This document shows positions 1 through 9,726 of a DNA stretch of 64,000 bases, one piece after another. The notes under the pieces were generated by a model, which saw only the letters and a program-made list of their open reading frames with translations, did not search any database and was not told the origin of the DNA. Each line of letters starts with the position of its first letter. The first letter of the stretch is position 1. The position numbers and the translations under genes are program-made. Source of the stretch: Marinobacter sp. LV10R510-11A. Lineage in GTDB: Bacteria > Pseudomonadota > Gammaproteobacteria > Pseudomonadales > Oleiphilaceae. The stretch is from assembly GCF_900215155.1 (NCBI RefSeq), contig NZ_LT907980.1, forward strand, positions 2,976,001-3,040,000, in the 5' to 3' direction.

Positions 1-204
1 CTCGGCCATAATCATGGCATCAGTAACGAACACCCGGCTGTCGTTGGCTTTCAGATCTTCCGGGCCAAAATTCAGGCCCTCGTAAAGCAACCTGTCATTG
101 TGACCAAGCTGCCTGACAGTCTCAGCCATCACCCGCATGTACACGCCCGGCACCAGGAATAAACCCAGCATCTGCCGTTCTTTTTCCGATCGGGTGATCG
201 CCAT
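1..204 (-). CDS. AraC-family transcriptional regulator, N-terminal part (runs off the window)
   Basis: The reading frame starts at an ATG at 204 and runs open to the window edge, giving the first 68 residues. The translation has the pattern of the N-terminal ligand-binding domain of AraC-type regulators of the ornithine-utilisation-regulator type: a short helix, the PGVYMRVMAETVRQLGH stretch, then a leucine-rich LLYEGLNFGPEDL segment. The DNA-binding helix-turn-helix pair would lie in the missing C-terminal part. The family is known; the ligand cannot be inferred. The gene diverges from the hydrolase gene that begins at 425. Confidence 0.6.
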   Translation of the reverse strand, partial: MAITRSEKERQMLGLFLVPGVYMRVMAETVRQLGHNDRLLYEGLNFGPEDLKANDSRVFVTDAMIMAE

Positions 205-424
205 AGGTTTCCCTGATTGCCTGAGTGAAAGCCTCAAAACGACTCTAGCAGAAGCCCTCAGCCACTACAGTGGGGCGAGTTGCACCCGGGCCCGCGTCGC
301 GTTGGCCAACTTTTCTGCCGCTTTGTCCCATTTAGAATGGTGGCCGTCCCGTTTTCGCATTCATCCCAACGCTGGACTCCGACACACTGAAGCCATGACA
401 TCAGCCCATGTGAGGAGTAGACCC

Positions 425-1305
425 ATGCTGAATACAAAAACCACCGAAAAACACGCTACAGCAGCCAGTCGGGCATCAAAAACCCCGGATAGCGTCCACA
501 TCAAAGCCCAGCGCATGGGGTTTGAGTTTAACGAAAAAGTGCCCCAGTACTGGCTGGAGAACAGCCATTTCCTAAGCCACACCATGAATGCACTGTCGGT
601 GCTTTTCCCACAAGGCGAGCAATTTTTTGTGGATTCGGTGCGGGCCTTTCAAGGTCAGATCAGCGATCCCAAGCTGAAAGCCGACGTGCGGCGTTTTATT
701 GGACAGGAAGCCATGCACTCCCTGGAGCATATCGCCATAAACCAGCATATACGGGATCAGGGCATGCCAGTTGAAGGTATGGAAAAGCATCTAACTGTTG
801 TTTTAGGTATAGCCAAAAAGCTACCAAAGCGTCACCAGCTGGCGATTACCTGCGCCTGGAACACATGACGGCCATGATGGCGGATATGCTTCTGGAGCGC
901 GACGATGTGCGTGAAGGCATGCATGAGAGCATGCGCCCGCTCTGGGCATGGCACGCCATTGAGGAAACCGAGCACAAGGCGGTGGCTTACGATGTGTTTC
1001 AGCAGGCCGGAGGCACCTACGTTGAACGAACCTTCTATCTGGCCTTCAGTACGGCGGCTCTGGGTGTTATGAGCACTTATTTCACCTGCCGGATGATGCT
1101 GAATGATGCCAAACGCTTTTCCATTGCCGATACCGCCGGCGGCCTATGGCGTCTGCGGGGAAAGAACGGCACCTTCTCCAGCCTGATCCCGAATTGGCTC
1201 AGCTACTTTAAGCCGGGCTACCACCCTTGGGATCATGACAACAGCGAGCTGATCGCACGTTTTAAAACTGAGATCCAGGCCCACATTGCACCGCGATACC
1301 TTTAG
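425..1305 (+). pseudogene. Predicted metal-dependent hydrolase (PF10118-like), broken by one frameshift
   Basis: The ATG at 425 follows a GAGGAG ribosome binding site. The first frame runs to a stop at 868 (147 residues); the rest continues in another frame from about 865 to 1305. Joined, they give a roughly 290-residue protein with His/Glu motifs of this family: GQEAMHSLEH in the first part and WHAIEETEHKAVAYD in the second. Adding one base near 856-860 (ACCTGCGC followed by CTGGAACAC) restores a single frame. This is either a real single-base deletion or an assembly error. The 3' end overlaps the convergent amidotransferase gene by 44 bases. Confidence 0.7.
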
Positions 1306-2062
1306 CCTCCACAATACCCTTGCGCCACAACCGCCACTCGCCTGGCTGGTAGATATCCCATTCTTCATCGCTTGTCAGCGGCTCGGTTACGATCACGCTT
1401 ACGACGTCGTTCGGCGTGGTTTCCGACTCAAAGTCCACAATAACGTCTGCGTCTTTCAGCCTTGCCGGGCCGAAGGGCGCACGGCGGGTAATACTGGCCA
1501 TTTTGGTGGTGCAGTAGGTGAACAGCCAATCGCCGTTGCTCAGCAGAAGATTGAAAATGCCCTGGCCCGCATAGGCCTTTGAAAGCTGAACCAAGCGTTC
1601 TGTAATAGCTTCTACCGCGTCATTGCGATCACAGTGGTTGCGCAGGTGGTTGAGGATATCGCAGAACAGCGCCTCGCTGTCTGTGCCGCCTACGGGCTCG
1701 TAAAACCCCAGCGATGGCCGGAACTCAGAAAGCTGCCCGTTATGGGCAAACACCCAGTACCGGCCCCAGAGTTCCCGTATAAACGGATGGGTATTGGCCA
1801 GGCAGATTTCGCCCACATTGGCCTGGCGAATATGGCAGATCGCCACTTCGCTTTTGATAGGGTGAGTCTGAACCACTTCGGCAATGCGCGAGTTGGCACT
1901 GGCATCCACATCGTGGAACGCCCGCACGCCCTTGCCCTCGTAAAAAGCCACACCCCAGCCGTCCTTGTGGGGGCCGGTGTCGCCGCCTCTGCGGGTCAGC
2001 CCGGTAAAGCTGAAGCAGAGATCAGTGGGTGTATTGGCGCTCATGGCCAGTAGTTCGCACAT
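1262..2062 (-). CDS. yafJ: Class II glutamine amidotransferase, YafJ type
   Basis: 266 residues beginning MCELLAMS, so Cys2 becomes the N-terminal nucleophile after Met removal, the hallmark of class II (Ntn) amidotransferases. Further family motifs are GGDTGPHKDGWGVAF, AICHIRQANVGE, NTHPF and FAHNGQL. The length matches stand-alone YafJ-like proteins, which have only the glutaminase domain and no synthase partner domain. It is cytoplasmic; the acceptor of the released ammonia is unknown. The gene stands alone and its 3' end overlaps the end of the convergent broken hydrolase gene. Confidence 0.88.
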   Translation of the reverse strand: MCELLAMSANTPTDLCFSFTGLTRRGGDTGPHKDGWGVAFYEGKGVRAFHDVDASANSRIAEVVQTHPIKSEVAICHIRQANVGEICLANTHPFIRELWGRYWVFAHNGQLSEFRPSLGFYEPVGGTDSEALFCDILNHLRNHCDRNDAVEAITERLVQLSKAYAGQGIFNLLLSNGDWLFTYCTTKMASITRRAPFGPARLKDADVIVDFESETTPNDVVSVIVTEPLTSDEEWDIYQPGEWRLWRKGIVEAKGIAVQCGPGSQF

Positions 2063-2138
2063 AAAACGAGACAGCTCCTTGCAGGGTCTGGAATTCTACC
2101 GCAAGAATACCGGAATTGAGCGGGCAGGCTAGTGTCAG

Positions 2139-2318
2139 CTATATAAATTCTTGCGGGAAAACCGCGTCCCTATCGCCTACGTCTAGCTTATAGGTTTTAA
2201 CATCCGAGATCGCCAGCCTACAACCGCGCACGGCCAGCGCTTGCGCGAGAGCTCGCCCGATACCAGAACCCGCTCCGGTAACAACAACCACTTTGTTTTT
2301 CAGATCTTTCATGGCCAT
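2139..2318 (-). pseudogene. Short-chain dehydrogenase remnant (N-terminal end)
   Basis: From ATGs at 2318 or 2312 the translation is MKDLKNKVVVVTGAGSGIGR, the TGxxxGIG nucleotide-binding start of a short-chain dehydrogenase. After LAISDV the protein jumps to KTYKLDVGDRDAVF and stops about 60 residues in. The loop that normally separates these segments is missing, so an internal deletion plus loss of the catalytic Tyr-Lys half has occurred. I see no ribosome binding site typical of a functional short gene and regard it as a decayed fragment. Confidence 0.65.
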
Positions 2319-2513
2319 AGGCCTCTTGTTGTGTGTTGTGCTAGTTAAAGCAGATACTCTAACAACTGCACCTGCACCGCATATGGCTATGAATGCCTGT
2401 CTTGCCGACACCTGGGCCACTCTGACTCGGCCCGGGCTTTTCGGTACAATCCCCAATCTCCGCAGGCCTTGGTCTTGCGGATTTCTTAAACCCTGAACCT
2501 GCGGATTTTCTGT

Positions 2514-2972
2514 ATGGAATGGAGTCTTACGCATTTTTGGCTGATTCTAGCCCTCGTGCTGGGCCTAGCTGAACTGACATCCGGCGTGCTTGTGCTGCTA
2601 ACGCTGGCTATTGCTGCCGCTCTTACCGCAGTACTGGCCTTCGTCGGTATGTCATTCGAGTGGCAGCTTGTCGGCATGGGCGTGTTCTCGGGTCTGATGG
2701 TGCCCATCGCTATCCGCTGGATCCGCCCATGCTTTTCCCCAAAAGGGGTGGCATATGGAACCACTGGTACAGGCGTCGAGCAAGGTAAGCGCTATCACAC
2801 ACTGAAGCGAGATTTCGACGGCGCTACAGGTATCAAAGTCAACGGCGACTTTTATCGCTTGAGAGACGACAATACCGGGGCTACCGATTTCCCTGCGGGA
2901 ACCGACGTCATTTTCAGAAAATTTGATGGCACCACTGCCATTATCCAAGCAGTCACACTCAAGGAACAGTAA
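2514..2972 (+). CDS. NfeD-family membrane protein
   Basis: 152 residues: two or three hydrophobic helices in the first 65 residues (WLILALVLGLAELTSGVLVLL and following), then a C-terminal OB-fold-like domain (GATGIKVNGDFYRLRDD). This is the short NfeD form that pairs with a slipin. The slipin gene starts two bases after its stop, with the ribosome binding site inside the end of this gene, so the two are almost certainly co-translated. NfeD partners are thought to help slipins organise membrane microdomains; the exact role here is inferred. Confidence 0.85.
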   Translation: MEWSLTHFWLILALVLGLAELTSGVLVLLTLAIAAALTAVLAFVGMSFEWQLVGMGVFSGLMVPIAIRWIRPCFSPKGVAYGTTGTGVEQGKRYHTLKRDFDGATGIKVNGDFYRLRDDNTGATDFPAGTDVIFRKFDGTTAIIQAVTLKEQ

Positions 2973-2974
2973 GC

Positions 2975-4009
2975 ATGGAATCGTTTATTACACCGGGGCT
3001 AATCATCAGCCTGATTGTTGTCGCCATCGGCATCTTCATCATCGCCAAAGGGCTAGTAATCATCCGACAGTCGGAAGTTATGGTCATTGAACGCCTGGGT
3101 TCGTTCAACCGCGTTCTGGAAAGCGGCGTGAACATCATCATCCCCTTTGTCGAGCGGCCCCGCCCCATCACCATGATCCGCTACATGCGCATGGGCGAGG
3201 AATACCACCCGATGACCACCGATGAAATTCGCATCGACCGCAGGGAAACGGTGATGGACTTCCCGGGGCAGCCGGTGGTGACCACCGATAACGTGACCGT
3301 GAAAATCAACGGTGCTCTGTACTACCAGATCATTGACCCCCGCCGTGCCGTTTACGAAGTGGCCAATATGAGCCAGGCCGTTGAAGTGCTCGCCAAAACC
3401 ACTCTGCGTTCGGTGGTCGGCAAAATGGAGCTGGATAAACTGTTTGAATCCCGCGCCGAGGTGAATAACGCCATTCAGGCCGAAATGGAAGACGCGGCCT
3501 CCAAGTGGGGTGTAAAACTCACCCGGGTGGAAGTTCAAGACATCAACATGCCCGAAGAAGTAGAAGACGCCATGCGCCTTCAGATGGCCGCTGAGCGTAA
3601 GCGCCGGGCCACGGTAACTGAGGCCGAGGGTGAGAAAACAGCCGCTATTGCCAAGGCACAAGGCCAGCGCGAATCTTCCATCCTCAACGCTGAAGGCGAC
3701 AGAGAATCCGCCATTTTGCGTGCACAGGGCGAGCAAGAATCCATTCGTCTGGTGCTGAGTGCGTTAGGTGATACCGAAGACAACAAGCAGACGGTTATCG
3801 GCTACCTGCTGGGGCAAAGCTACATCAAGGTATTGCCGAATATGGCGAAAGACGGCGAGCGGGTGTTTGTACCCTACGAGTCTTCTGCTCTGCTGGGTTC
3901 CATGGGCATGTTCCGAGAACTGGCCGGCAGCCCCGAAGATGCGGTGCGCCAATCGCTGCAGAAAGACGGCCTGCGCGGCGGCTTGGTAGGCGGCGCCAGC
4001 CACGCTTAA
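2975..4009 (+). CDS. Slipin/SPFH-domain membrane protein (stomatin-like, QmcA type)
   Basis: 344 residues. An N-terminal membrane helix (about 5-25) is followed by an SPFH/band 7 domain (about 28-200; QSEVMVIERLGSFNRVLESGVNIIIPF and VGKMELDKLFESR) and an Ala/Glu-rich coiled coil (about 200-260; EAEGEKTAAIAKAQGQRES). These proteins oligomerise at the inner membrane and modulate membrane proteins or proteases. It is the second gene of an NfeD-slipin operon with a 2-base gap. Length and domain order are normal. Confidence 0.88.
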   Translation: MESFITPGLIISLIVVAIGIFIIAKGLVIIRQSEVMVIERLGSFNRVLESGVNIIIPFVERPRPITMIRYMRMGEEYHPMTTDEIRIDRRETVMDFPGQPVVTTDNVTVKINGALYYQIIDPRRAVYEVANMSQAVEVLAKTTLRSVVGKMELDKLFESRAEVNNAIQAEMEDAASKWGVKLTRVEVQDINMPEEVEDAMRLQMAAERKRRATVTEAEGEKTAAIAKAQGQRESSILNAEGDRESAILRAQGEQESIRLVLSALGDTEDNKQTVIGYLLGQSYIKVLPNMAKDGERVFVPYESSALLGSMGMFRELAGSPEDAVRQSLQKDGLRGGLVGGASHA

Positions 4010-4024
4010 CCCTCACGAACGCAC

Positions 4025-4059
4025 GGACAACCTCCTGGGATCAGCCCAGCAGGTTGTCC
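4025..4059. terminator. Hairpin between convergent slipin and yfbR genes
   Basis: GGACAACCTCCTGGG and CCCAGCAGGTTGTCC form a 15-bp stem with one mismatch and a 5-base loop. It lies 15 bases after the slipin stop and covers the last codons of yfbR. There is no clear T-run on either side, so intrinsic termination is uncertain; the position between convergent genes favours a terminator or 3'-end stabiliser. Confidence 0.45.
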
Positions 4060-4634
4060 AGCGGTTGTTCATAGCTGGGTGCGAACACTTCCATAAAGTA
4101 GGTCACTTCCGGTAACCCCTCCTGCACGAGCTTTTGTCGAATCTGCTTCTCAGCTGGTTCAAACTCCCGGTTACCCGCACGCACTTCTGCCTGACATTTC
4201 AGCCAGGCTGACAGCCGATCTGCCGCCTTGATCAACTCGCGATCTTCCGCCGGCTGCTGGGATTCCCGAAGATACGGTGAAAAATCCTCTCGCAAATCCG
4301 CCGGCAGCAGAGCCAGTAGTTCCGCCTCGGCTTTGTGCTCAATGTCGCCAAAGGCCTCCCTCATGACCTTGGAGTGGTACTTTATGGGCGTGGGCATATC
4401 CCCCGTTATCACTTCGGTTGCATCGTGGTACAGCGCTGCAGCGGCGATTCTGTCGGCATTCACCTGTCCGTTGAAGTGCCGGTTACGAATTAGCGCTAAG
4501 GCGTGGGCCAAAGTGGCCACTTCCCAGGAATGGGTTGCTACGTTTTCTTCAATCGCATTACGCATCAACCCCCAGCGTTTGATCCAGCGCAGGCGGGAAA
4601 CGTAAGCAAAAAAATGACTCAGGGCCTGTGGCAC
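4041..4634 (-). CDS. yfbR: 5'-deoxynucleotidase (HD domain, YfbR type)
   Basis: 197 residues matching YfbR in length and motifs: SHFFAYVSRLRWIKRWGLMRN at the start, THSWEVA (metal His), ALYHDATEVITGDMPTPIKY (HD pair) and KAADRLSAWLKC near the end. The enzyme removes phosphate from deoxyribonucleoside 5'-monophosphates in the cytoplasm. The start is a GTG at 4634 with AAAGGA about 9 bases upstream; no in-frame ATG precedes the conserved region. The gene lies just downstream of the DUF748 gene on the same strand (44-base gap). Confidence 0.9.
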   Translation of the reverse strand: MPQALSHFFAYVSRLRWIKRWGLMRNAIEENVATHSWEVATLAHALALIRNRHFNGQVNADRIAAAALYHDATEVITGDMPTPIKYHSKVMREAFGDIEHKAEAELLALLPADLREDFSPYLRESQQPAEDRELIKAADRLSAWLKCQAEVRAGNREFEPAEKQIRQKLVQEGLPEVTYFMEVFAPSYEQPLDNLLG

Positions 4635-4678
4635 GCGTTTTAATCCTTTGTGACTTCTTGGTGTAATCCCGCGATTTC

Positions 4679-7510
4679 TTAGCGGGCATCCAGAGTAAAC
4701 CCGACAATGACGTTGCCCTCGTCCGACACCTCTGCGTTGCGCGAGGGGTCGAGCATAAACAACTGGCTCGCCGGAACACCGTGGGTGTCCCGCAGTATCT
4801 CTTGCACCGCAGAGCCCCTCGCATTGGCAAGATTGGTCAGCACTTCAGGCGCCGCCAGCTTTCGCTCCCCCGCCAGATAGGCCTCACGAGCCTCTTCCCA
4901 ATCCTGCTCAGAAAGTTCCCCGCCTTGACTTGCCAACAGCTCATCACGCAGAAACACCAGCCCGTCAGCAGAGGGCGAAACACCGCCTCGGATATTCAGC
5001 AAAAGGTCCGGGCGATCAAACAATGCGTTCGCCAGAGCAGCCAGCTTTTCAGCCTCACCCTGTGCCAGCTTGGCCGTACCAGGCTCAAAGCTCATCTGGC
5101 CTAGCTCTTCACCACTTAAGCCCGCCAGTTCGGCAATCGACCCAAGCATACTAAACGGCGATGTAGCAGCTTTCGCCAGCAGGTTCACAAACGTGCGCAT
5201 AACCACCTGGCCAACGCCGAAATCAGGGCTGGCCAGGTTCCCGCTGATTGGCAGGTTCACTTCGATAACCCCATTGCTGTCCCGCAGCAGAGCCAGCCCG
5301 AGCTTCACCGGCGCATTGACGGCTTGCTGGCTTGCAACTGCCTGCCCTAACCCGAGGCGATCCATCACAATCCTGTTCGATGCGTCAATCTGGTTTCCGG
5401 TAATCTGATAGGCCAAATCCAGCTCCAGCTTTCCACTGTCTACGCCATAGCCCAAGTAGCGGCCAAAGTAGGGTGAAAGCACTGGCAGTGACAAGTCTTT
5501 CATCGTCAGTTTCAGGTCGCTGGTTTCTTCGGTTCCCAAGGTACCAATTGTGCCGTCAAATTCGACGCTGGCACTACCATCCATTCGCCCTTTCAGGGAG
5601 ACTTTGCCTTGCTGGGGCGATACATTGCTGAGGCCGGTAACCGAGCCGTTGAGCTGGTCAAGTGACGTTGTAAAAGCCGGGTCTAAAGTGCGATCTGTGT
5701 AATCGAGCGCGCCTTTCTCAACCATTAGCTGGCCGATGCGGAAGATAAACTGCGCCTCTTCGTCAGCGTTGTGTTGTGGCGCTGCAGAGGCATCCCCAGC
5801 CTTAGACTGCGGGATAATCTGCGCCACGTTATGAACACTGTTCGTGTTGCGAACCAGGTTGATGGCAGGCTGAGCCAAGGTAACCGTGCCGATTTCCAGC
5901 CTGGCCGGATGCACGTTGTACTCAATGGGGGCCAAGCGCAGCGTTTGCCATGAAATCAACCGTTCGCTGCTGCCGGGCAATTGAAGATTCAACCCAGTAA
6001 CCTCTGCGGTGCCACTGAAAGTGCCCGTTAAGGGTTCCTGCTGGCCATCCAAATCAAGATTTCCATCCAGCCCCAGGTTGCCGCCCGTAACCGCTAAATT
6101 AGCCGACTCCTGCAAATAGGGTTCAAACGCCGCCAGCACAATTCCGGAGCCGGAGATAGCCGCTTCCAGAGTAAATGGCTCAGGTGTCACCTGGCCATTC
6201 AGGGAGAGAGTGCCGCCACTGGCCAGAGCCGCCTGCAGCTGGTACGACATGGGGTCTTCCATCGCGCTGCTGATGTCACCGGTGGACAGGGAAAGCTGCT
6301 CCAGTGTCAGTTCTGCAGCAGAGCCCGGCTGCTGATCCTGCCAGAGCACACGGCCATCAGAGACCTCTATGCCCGCCAGCGACCAGCGGAAAGGCGGCTC
6401 AGCTGCTGCGGGCTCCGACGCTTCTGTGTTCGGCTCTTTCGTCTCGCTGCTCTTGGTAAATGCAGCAAGCGTAGCAATCCAATCAATCTCTCCGGCTTTA
6501 TTACGCGCTAACGCAATGTCCGGCTGTTCCAAGGAAATCTGCCCAACGCGGGCTTCACGGGCATTAAGGTCAAACCCGATGTCCTCGATGACAATAGATG
6601 CTGTGGTCAGGCGCGGCTGTTCACTCTGCTTGTCCGGCGCAACAGCCAGATCCTCCACCGACACCCGACCCTTGCTGGTTGAAAGATACAGAGTGTCGCT
6701 GGTCTGCAATTCATAATCTGAACGCACCGTTACTTTACCCCCGCGCAAATCGTAGGGTAGGTAAGGCGCCAGGAAATGCCCGAGGGTCTTGTGATCAACG
6801 CCGGAGATGGCCAGGTTTCCACTGGAATATAGCGGTGTAACACTGAGGTTACCCTGCCACTCAATGGTCTGGTTACCCAAGGCCGCCTGCAGATAATAAT
6901 CGCTGTTGCGATCGTCCCGCTGCCAGGTGGCCAGATCGCTTAAGGTGAGATCCAGCGGTGTAATCCGGAACTCTGCCATTTCTGGCTGAGTGAAATCCCG
7001 GAACAACAGCTCGCCACCGTTTACGGTGAACTGCTGAAAATACAGCGAGGGCAGCGCCTGATTGTCCTCTGGCTCAGCCTGCTCTGCCGGCGAATTATCC
7101 TCGCCTGCGTTGGCAGCCTGAAAATCCCGGGCGAAGTTCACACTGTAGTCTTCAAGCAGATCCAGCCGGATAAACGGCTCTTCAAGCTCAATGGCCTCAA
7201 ACGCGATCACCCCACGAATCAGCTCAAAGAAATTCAGGTTGATGTACAGGCGATCAAAACCCACAACCTTTTCGTTGTCGCTGTCTTGCGCAGACAGGCT
7301 TAAAGCTTCCACACTCAGCGCAAACGGGTTACTGCTGATGTCGCTAACATCCGCTTGCCACCCCATGCGCTGTTCCAGCTGATCGGGCAGCGCACGCTTC
7401 AGCCACCAAGGCAGCACCAGAAAACCGGCTAGGCTGTATAACACGATGAGTACGAGCGCACCGATCACCAGGTTTCTGGGAAGGCGACTGCGCTGATGGC
7501 TTTGGGCCAC
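4679..7510 (-). CDS. DUF748 (AsmA-like) envelope protein
   Basis: 943 residues. One N-terminal membrane helix (about 13-35, NLVIGALVLIVLYSLAGFLVL) is followed by a very long beta-rich region with AsmA/DUF748 features, such as FDRLYINLNFFELIRGVIAFEAIEL near residue 85 and the DLPVSGNLASPDF-like segment in the C-terminal third. The last 150 residues resemble an OmpA-like or DUF748 C-terminal region. Proteins of this kind span the periplasm and have been linked to lipid transport between membranes; that role is by family. GTG start at 7510 with AAGGAG upstream. Confidence 0.78.
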   Translation of the reverse strand: MAQSHQRSRLPRNLVIGALVLIVLYSLAGFLVLPWWLKRALPDQLEQRMGWQADVSDISSNPFALSVEALSLSAQDSDNEKVVGFDRLYINLNFFELIRGVIAFEAIELEEPFIRLDLLEDYSVNFARDFQAANAGEDNSPAEQAEPEDNQALPSLYFQQFTVNGGELLFRDFTQPEMAEFRITPLDLTLSDLATWQRDDRNSDYYLQAALGNQTIEWQGNLSVTPLYSSGNLAISGVDHKTLGHFLAPYLPYDLRGGKVTVRSDYELQTSDTLYLSTSKGRVSVEDLAVAPDKQSEQPRLTTASIVIEDIGFDLNAREARVGQISLEQPDIALARNKAGEIDWIATLAAFTKSSETKEPNTEASEPAAAEPPFRWSLAGIEVSDGRVLWQDQQPGSAAELTLEQLSLSTGDISSAMEDPMSYQLQAALASGGTLSLNGQVTPEPFTLEAAISGSGIVLAAFEPYLQESANLAVTGGNLGLDGNLDLDGQQEPLTGTFSGTAEVTGLNLQLPGSSERLISWQTLRLAPIEYNVHPARLEIGTVTLAQPAINLVRNTNSVHNVAQIIPQSKAGDASAAPQHNADEEAQFIFRIGQLMVEKGALDYTDRTLDPAFTTSLDQLNGSVTGLSNVSPQQGKVSLKGRMDGSASVEFDGTIGTLGTEETSDLKLTMKDLSLPVLSPYFGRYLGYGVDSGKLELDLAYQITGNQIDASNRIVMDRLGLGQAVASQQAVNAPVKLGLALLRDSNGVIEVNLPISGNLASPDFGVGQVVMRTFVNLLAKAATSPFSMLGSIAELAGLSGEELGQMSFEPGTAKLAQGEAEKLAALANALFDRPDLLLNIRGGVSPSADGLVFLRDELLASQGGELSEQDWEEAREAYLAGERKLAAPEVLTNLANARGSAVQEILRDTHGVPASQLFMLDPSRNAEVSDEGNVIVGFTLDAR

Positions 7511-7704
7511 GGATTTCTCCTTTAAGGCGTTGAGGACTAAAGTACGTAGCCTTTGTATAAGGATAGACGGCCCGGTACCGGTTTGTCAGCCAACCGCTGA
7601 CAGGGGAAACTGAACTCTATATCCTGAGCTTTCGTACCGTACCTTCTTGGTCATCTCTTTTTAACACTACTTTTCTGGTTTTTAGCGAACGGGGGCAGGC
7701 GTTT

Positions 7705-8340
7705 ATGGACATCGGCGATATGCGTCGCGATTTTGAAAGTGAAGGGTTGGATCGCGAAGCATTAAGCGAAAACCCGGCCCAACAGTTCGAATCCTGGTTC
7801 GGCGACGCCCGCGAAGCCGGTATTCTCGAGCCGAACGCCATGTCATTGGCCACCACCGGTGCCGACAGCATGCCAGATTTGCGCACGGTGCTGCTGAAAT
7901 ACTTCGATGATCGCGGGTTCGTGTTCTACACCAATTACGAAAGCCGCAAAGCCCATGAGATTCATGAGAACCCCCGGGCTGCCCTGTTATTTCCCTGGAT
8001 AGGCCTAAACCGACAGGTGCGGATTCAGGGCCGGGTTGAAAAGGTCAGTAAGACCGAATCCCTGAAGTATTTTGCCTCACGCCCGCGCGGCAGCCAGATT
8101 GGCGCTTGGGTATCCGAGCAGAGCAAGGCCATTACCTCACGGGGGCTGCTGGAGCAGAAGGTGGCAGAAATGAAGCGCAAGTTCAGCGAAGGTGAGGTTC
8201 CGCTACCCGGTTTTTGGGGTGGATACCGCGTTGTTCCGGAGCGCATCGAATTCTGGCAAGGCCGCCCTAGCCGTCTCCACGATCGATTTGAATACGTGAG
8301 GGAAGGCGATGGCTGGCTCATCCAACGACTCCAGCCCTGA
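7705..8340 (+). CDS. pdxH: Pyridoxamine/pyridoxine 5'-phosphate oxidase
   Basis: 211 residues with the full PdxH pattern: [19 protein letters not shown] at the N-terminus, [50 protein letters not shown], the [13 protein letters not shown] segment, and the C-terminal [17 protein letters not shown] that closes the FMN/PLP site. It oxidises PNP and PMP to PLP using FMN. Its 3' end overlaps the phosphopantetheinyl transferase gene by 32 bases, suggesting translational coupling. Confidence 0.95.
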   Translation: MDIGDMRRDFESEGLDREALSENPAQQFESWFGDAREAGILEPNAMSLATTGADSMPDLRTVLLKYFDDRGFVFYTNYESRKAHEIHENPRAALLFPWIGLNRQVRIQGRVEKVSKTESLKYFASRPRGSQIGAWVSEQSKAITSRGLLEQKVAEMKRKFSEGEVPLPGFWGGYRVVPERIEFWQGRPSRLHDRFEYVREGDGWLIQRLQP

Positions 8341-9091
8341 TTCCGCCGGAGTTCGGCAGAAGCCAACCATCAAACTGTGCCATCAAACCGGACAACTGCC
8401 GGAGGTTGCACCGGATTGGTTAACTGCTCACGAACGCGAGAGATTTGCCGGGCTCAGCGGCACGGGGGCCTCAGAGTTCCTCACCAGTCGTTGGCTGATA
8501 CGCCAAGCTTTAAGCAAAGCAGGCTCTGTACGGCCAGATCAGTGCTGGCCGATGGAAGGGCGCGCAACTGTTTCTGCCAGCCCGTCGGGTTGGCACCTTT
8601 CCCTAAGCCATAGTCACGGGCTGTCTGCCTGCGGTACTCAATACGGCTCTGCGCTGGGAATAGATATTGAACCCAGCAAACGACATCCACAATGGCAAAA
8701 AGTGGTTAAGCGCTGGTTCTCTCCCGTTGAACAAGAATGGTTGTTTCAGGAGGATGACTCTCACAACTTCCTCAGGGTTTGGACTCTAAAAGAGGCTTGG
8801 CTAAAGGCCACGGGTCGGGGCATCGCTGGCAACCTACAAACTCTGGAAGTGCGCCGGAACTTTGAGCTCTACGGCGACCAGCCAGACGATCACTGGCAGG
8901 CTTGTTGCTTTTACACGGAGGGTTTTCTGGCCACACTGGTTTACAGACAAGCCGAAGGTGACCGACCAGGCTCATGGCCCACGATCACACTGCTCGAGCC
9001 TCCGCCCGACGATTACAGCCTGAGTAAAGCAGAGCCACTGGATACACACTGGGAGCCGATGTTTCAGCGTAGAATTCGTTCAAAGCGCTGA
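8309..9091 (+). CDS. 4'-phosphopantetheinyl transferase (Sfp type)
   Basis: 260 residues. The Mg/CoA-binding motifs are visible: [24 protein letters not shown] (GIDIE), WFSPVEQEW and [12 protein letters not shown] (W-x-x-KEA). The enzyme transfers phosphopantetheine from CoA to carrier proteins. No polyketide or peptide synthetase is near, so it probably serves a distant cluster or fatty acid carrier protein. The ATG at 8309 sits inside pdxH behind GAGGGAAGG. Confidence 0.85.
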   Translation: MAGSSNDSSPDSAGVRQKPTIKLCHQTGQLPEVAPDWLTAHERERFAGLSGTGASEFLTSRWLIRQALSKAGSVRPDQCWPMEGRATVSASPSGWHLSLSHSHGLSACGTQYGSALGIDIEPSKRHPQWQKVVKRWFSPVEQEWLFQEDDSHNFLRVWTLKEAWLKATGRGIAGNLQTLEVRRNFELYGDQPDDHWQACCFYTEGFLATLVYRQAEGDRPGSWPTITLLEPPPDDYSLSKAEPLDTHWEPMFQRRIRSKR

Positions 9092-9123
9092 TAGCATCGA
9101 TAACTTCGCCGGGAGACAGCCAT

Positions 9124-9726
9124 ATGCCTGTTTTGCACAAAGATGACAAAGCCGCCGAGCGCTGCCCATGGTGCGGCACCGATCGGCTCTATGTGGATTA
9201 CCATGATAAGGTCTGGGGCCGGCCCGAGTACGACGACCTGGCCCTGTTCGAAAAGCTCTGCTTAGACGGCCAACAGGCGGGGCTAAGCTGGATTACCATT
9301 CTGCGCAAGCAGCAAAGCTATCAGGCCGCTTATGATTTTTTTGATCCAGAAAAAATCGTTCAGTACGATGACAACAAGATTGCGGAACTGCTGACGAATC
9401 CAGGTATTGTGCGGAACAAGCTAAAGGTGAAGTCGATCATTAAAAATGCCAGAGGTTATCTGGGCTTGAAAGAGGAAGGCACTGGTTTTTCTAGGTTCCT
9501 CTGGTCTTTTGTGGGGAACGGCCCTATCCAAAATAACTGGCGCAGCATCGATGAAGTACCGGTTACTACCCCAGAATCCGAAGCTATGTCTAAGGCGCTA
9601 AAGCGAGCGGGGTTTACGTTTGTGGGGCCAACCATTGTTTATGCATTTATGCAGGCTGTGGGCATGGTCAACGACCATTTGGTTAGCTGCCCACAACACA
9701 TGCAGTGCCGCTCACCGGCTCAATAA
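9124..9726 (+). CDS. tag: DNA-3-methyladenine glycosylase I
   Basis: 200 residues with Tag motifs: RCPWCGTDRLYVDYHDKVWG (zinc Cys and substrate-pocket region), LFEKLCLDGQQAGLSWITILRKQQ, NPGIVRNKLKV and FVGPTIVYAFMQAVGMVNDH with the C-terminal zinc His/Cys. It excises 3-methyladenine from alkylated DNA. The ATG follows CGGGAGA. The 3' end overlaps the convergent sigma-factor gene by 44 bases. Confidence 0.93.
   Translation: MPVLHKDDKAAERCPWCGTDRLYVDYHDKVWGRPEYDDLALFEKLCLDGQQAGLSWITILRKQQSYQAAYDFFDPEKIVQYDDNKIAELLTNPGIVRNKLKVKSIIKNARGYLGLKEEGTGFSRFLWSFVGNGPIQNNWRSIDEVPVTTPESEAMSKALKRAGFTFVGPTIVYAFMQAVGMVNDHLVSCPQHMQCRSPAQ

Noticed and set aside
3053..3736. 227-codon minus-strand frame
   Set aside because: Antisense to the slipin gene, His/Phe-rich in the manner of mirror translations, no start signals.
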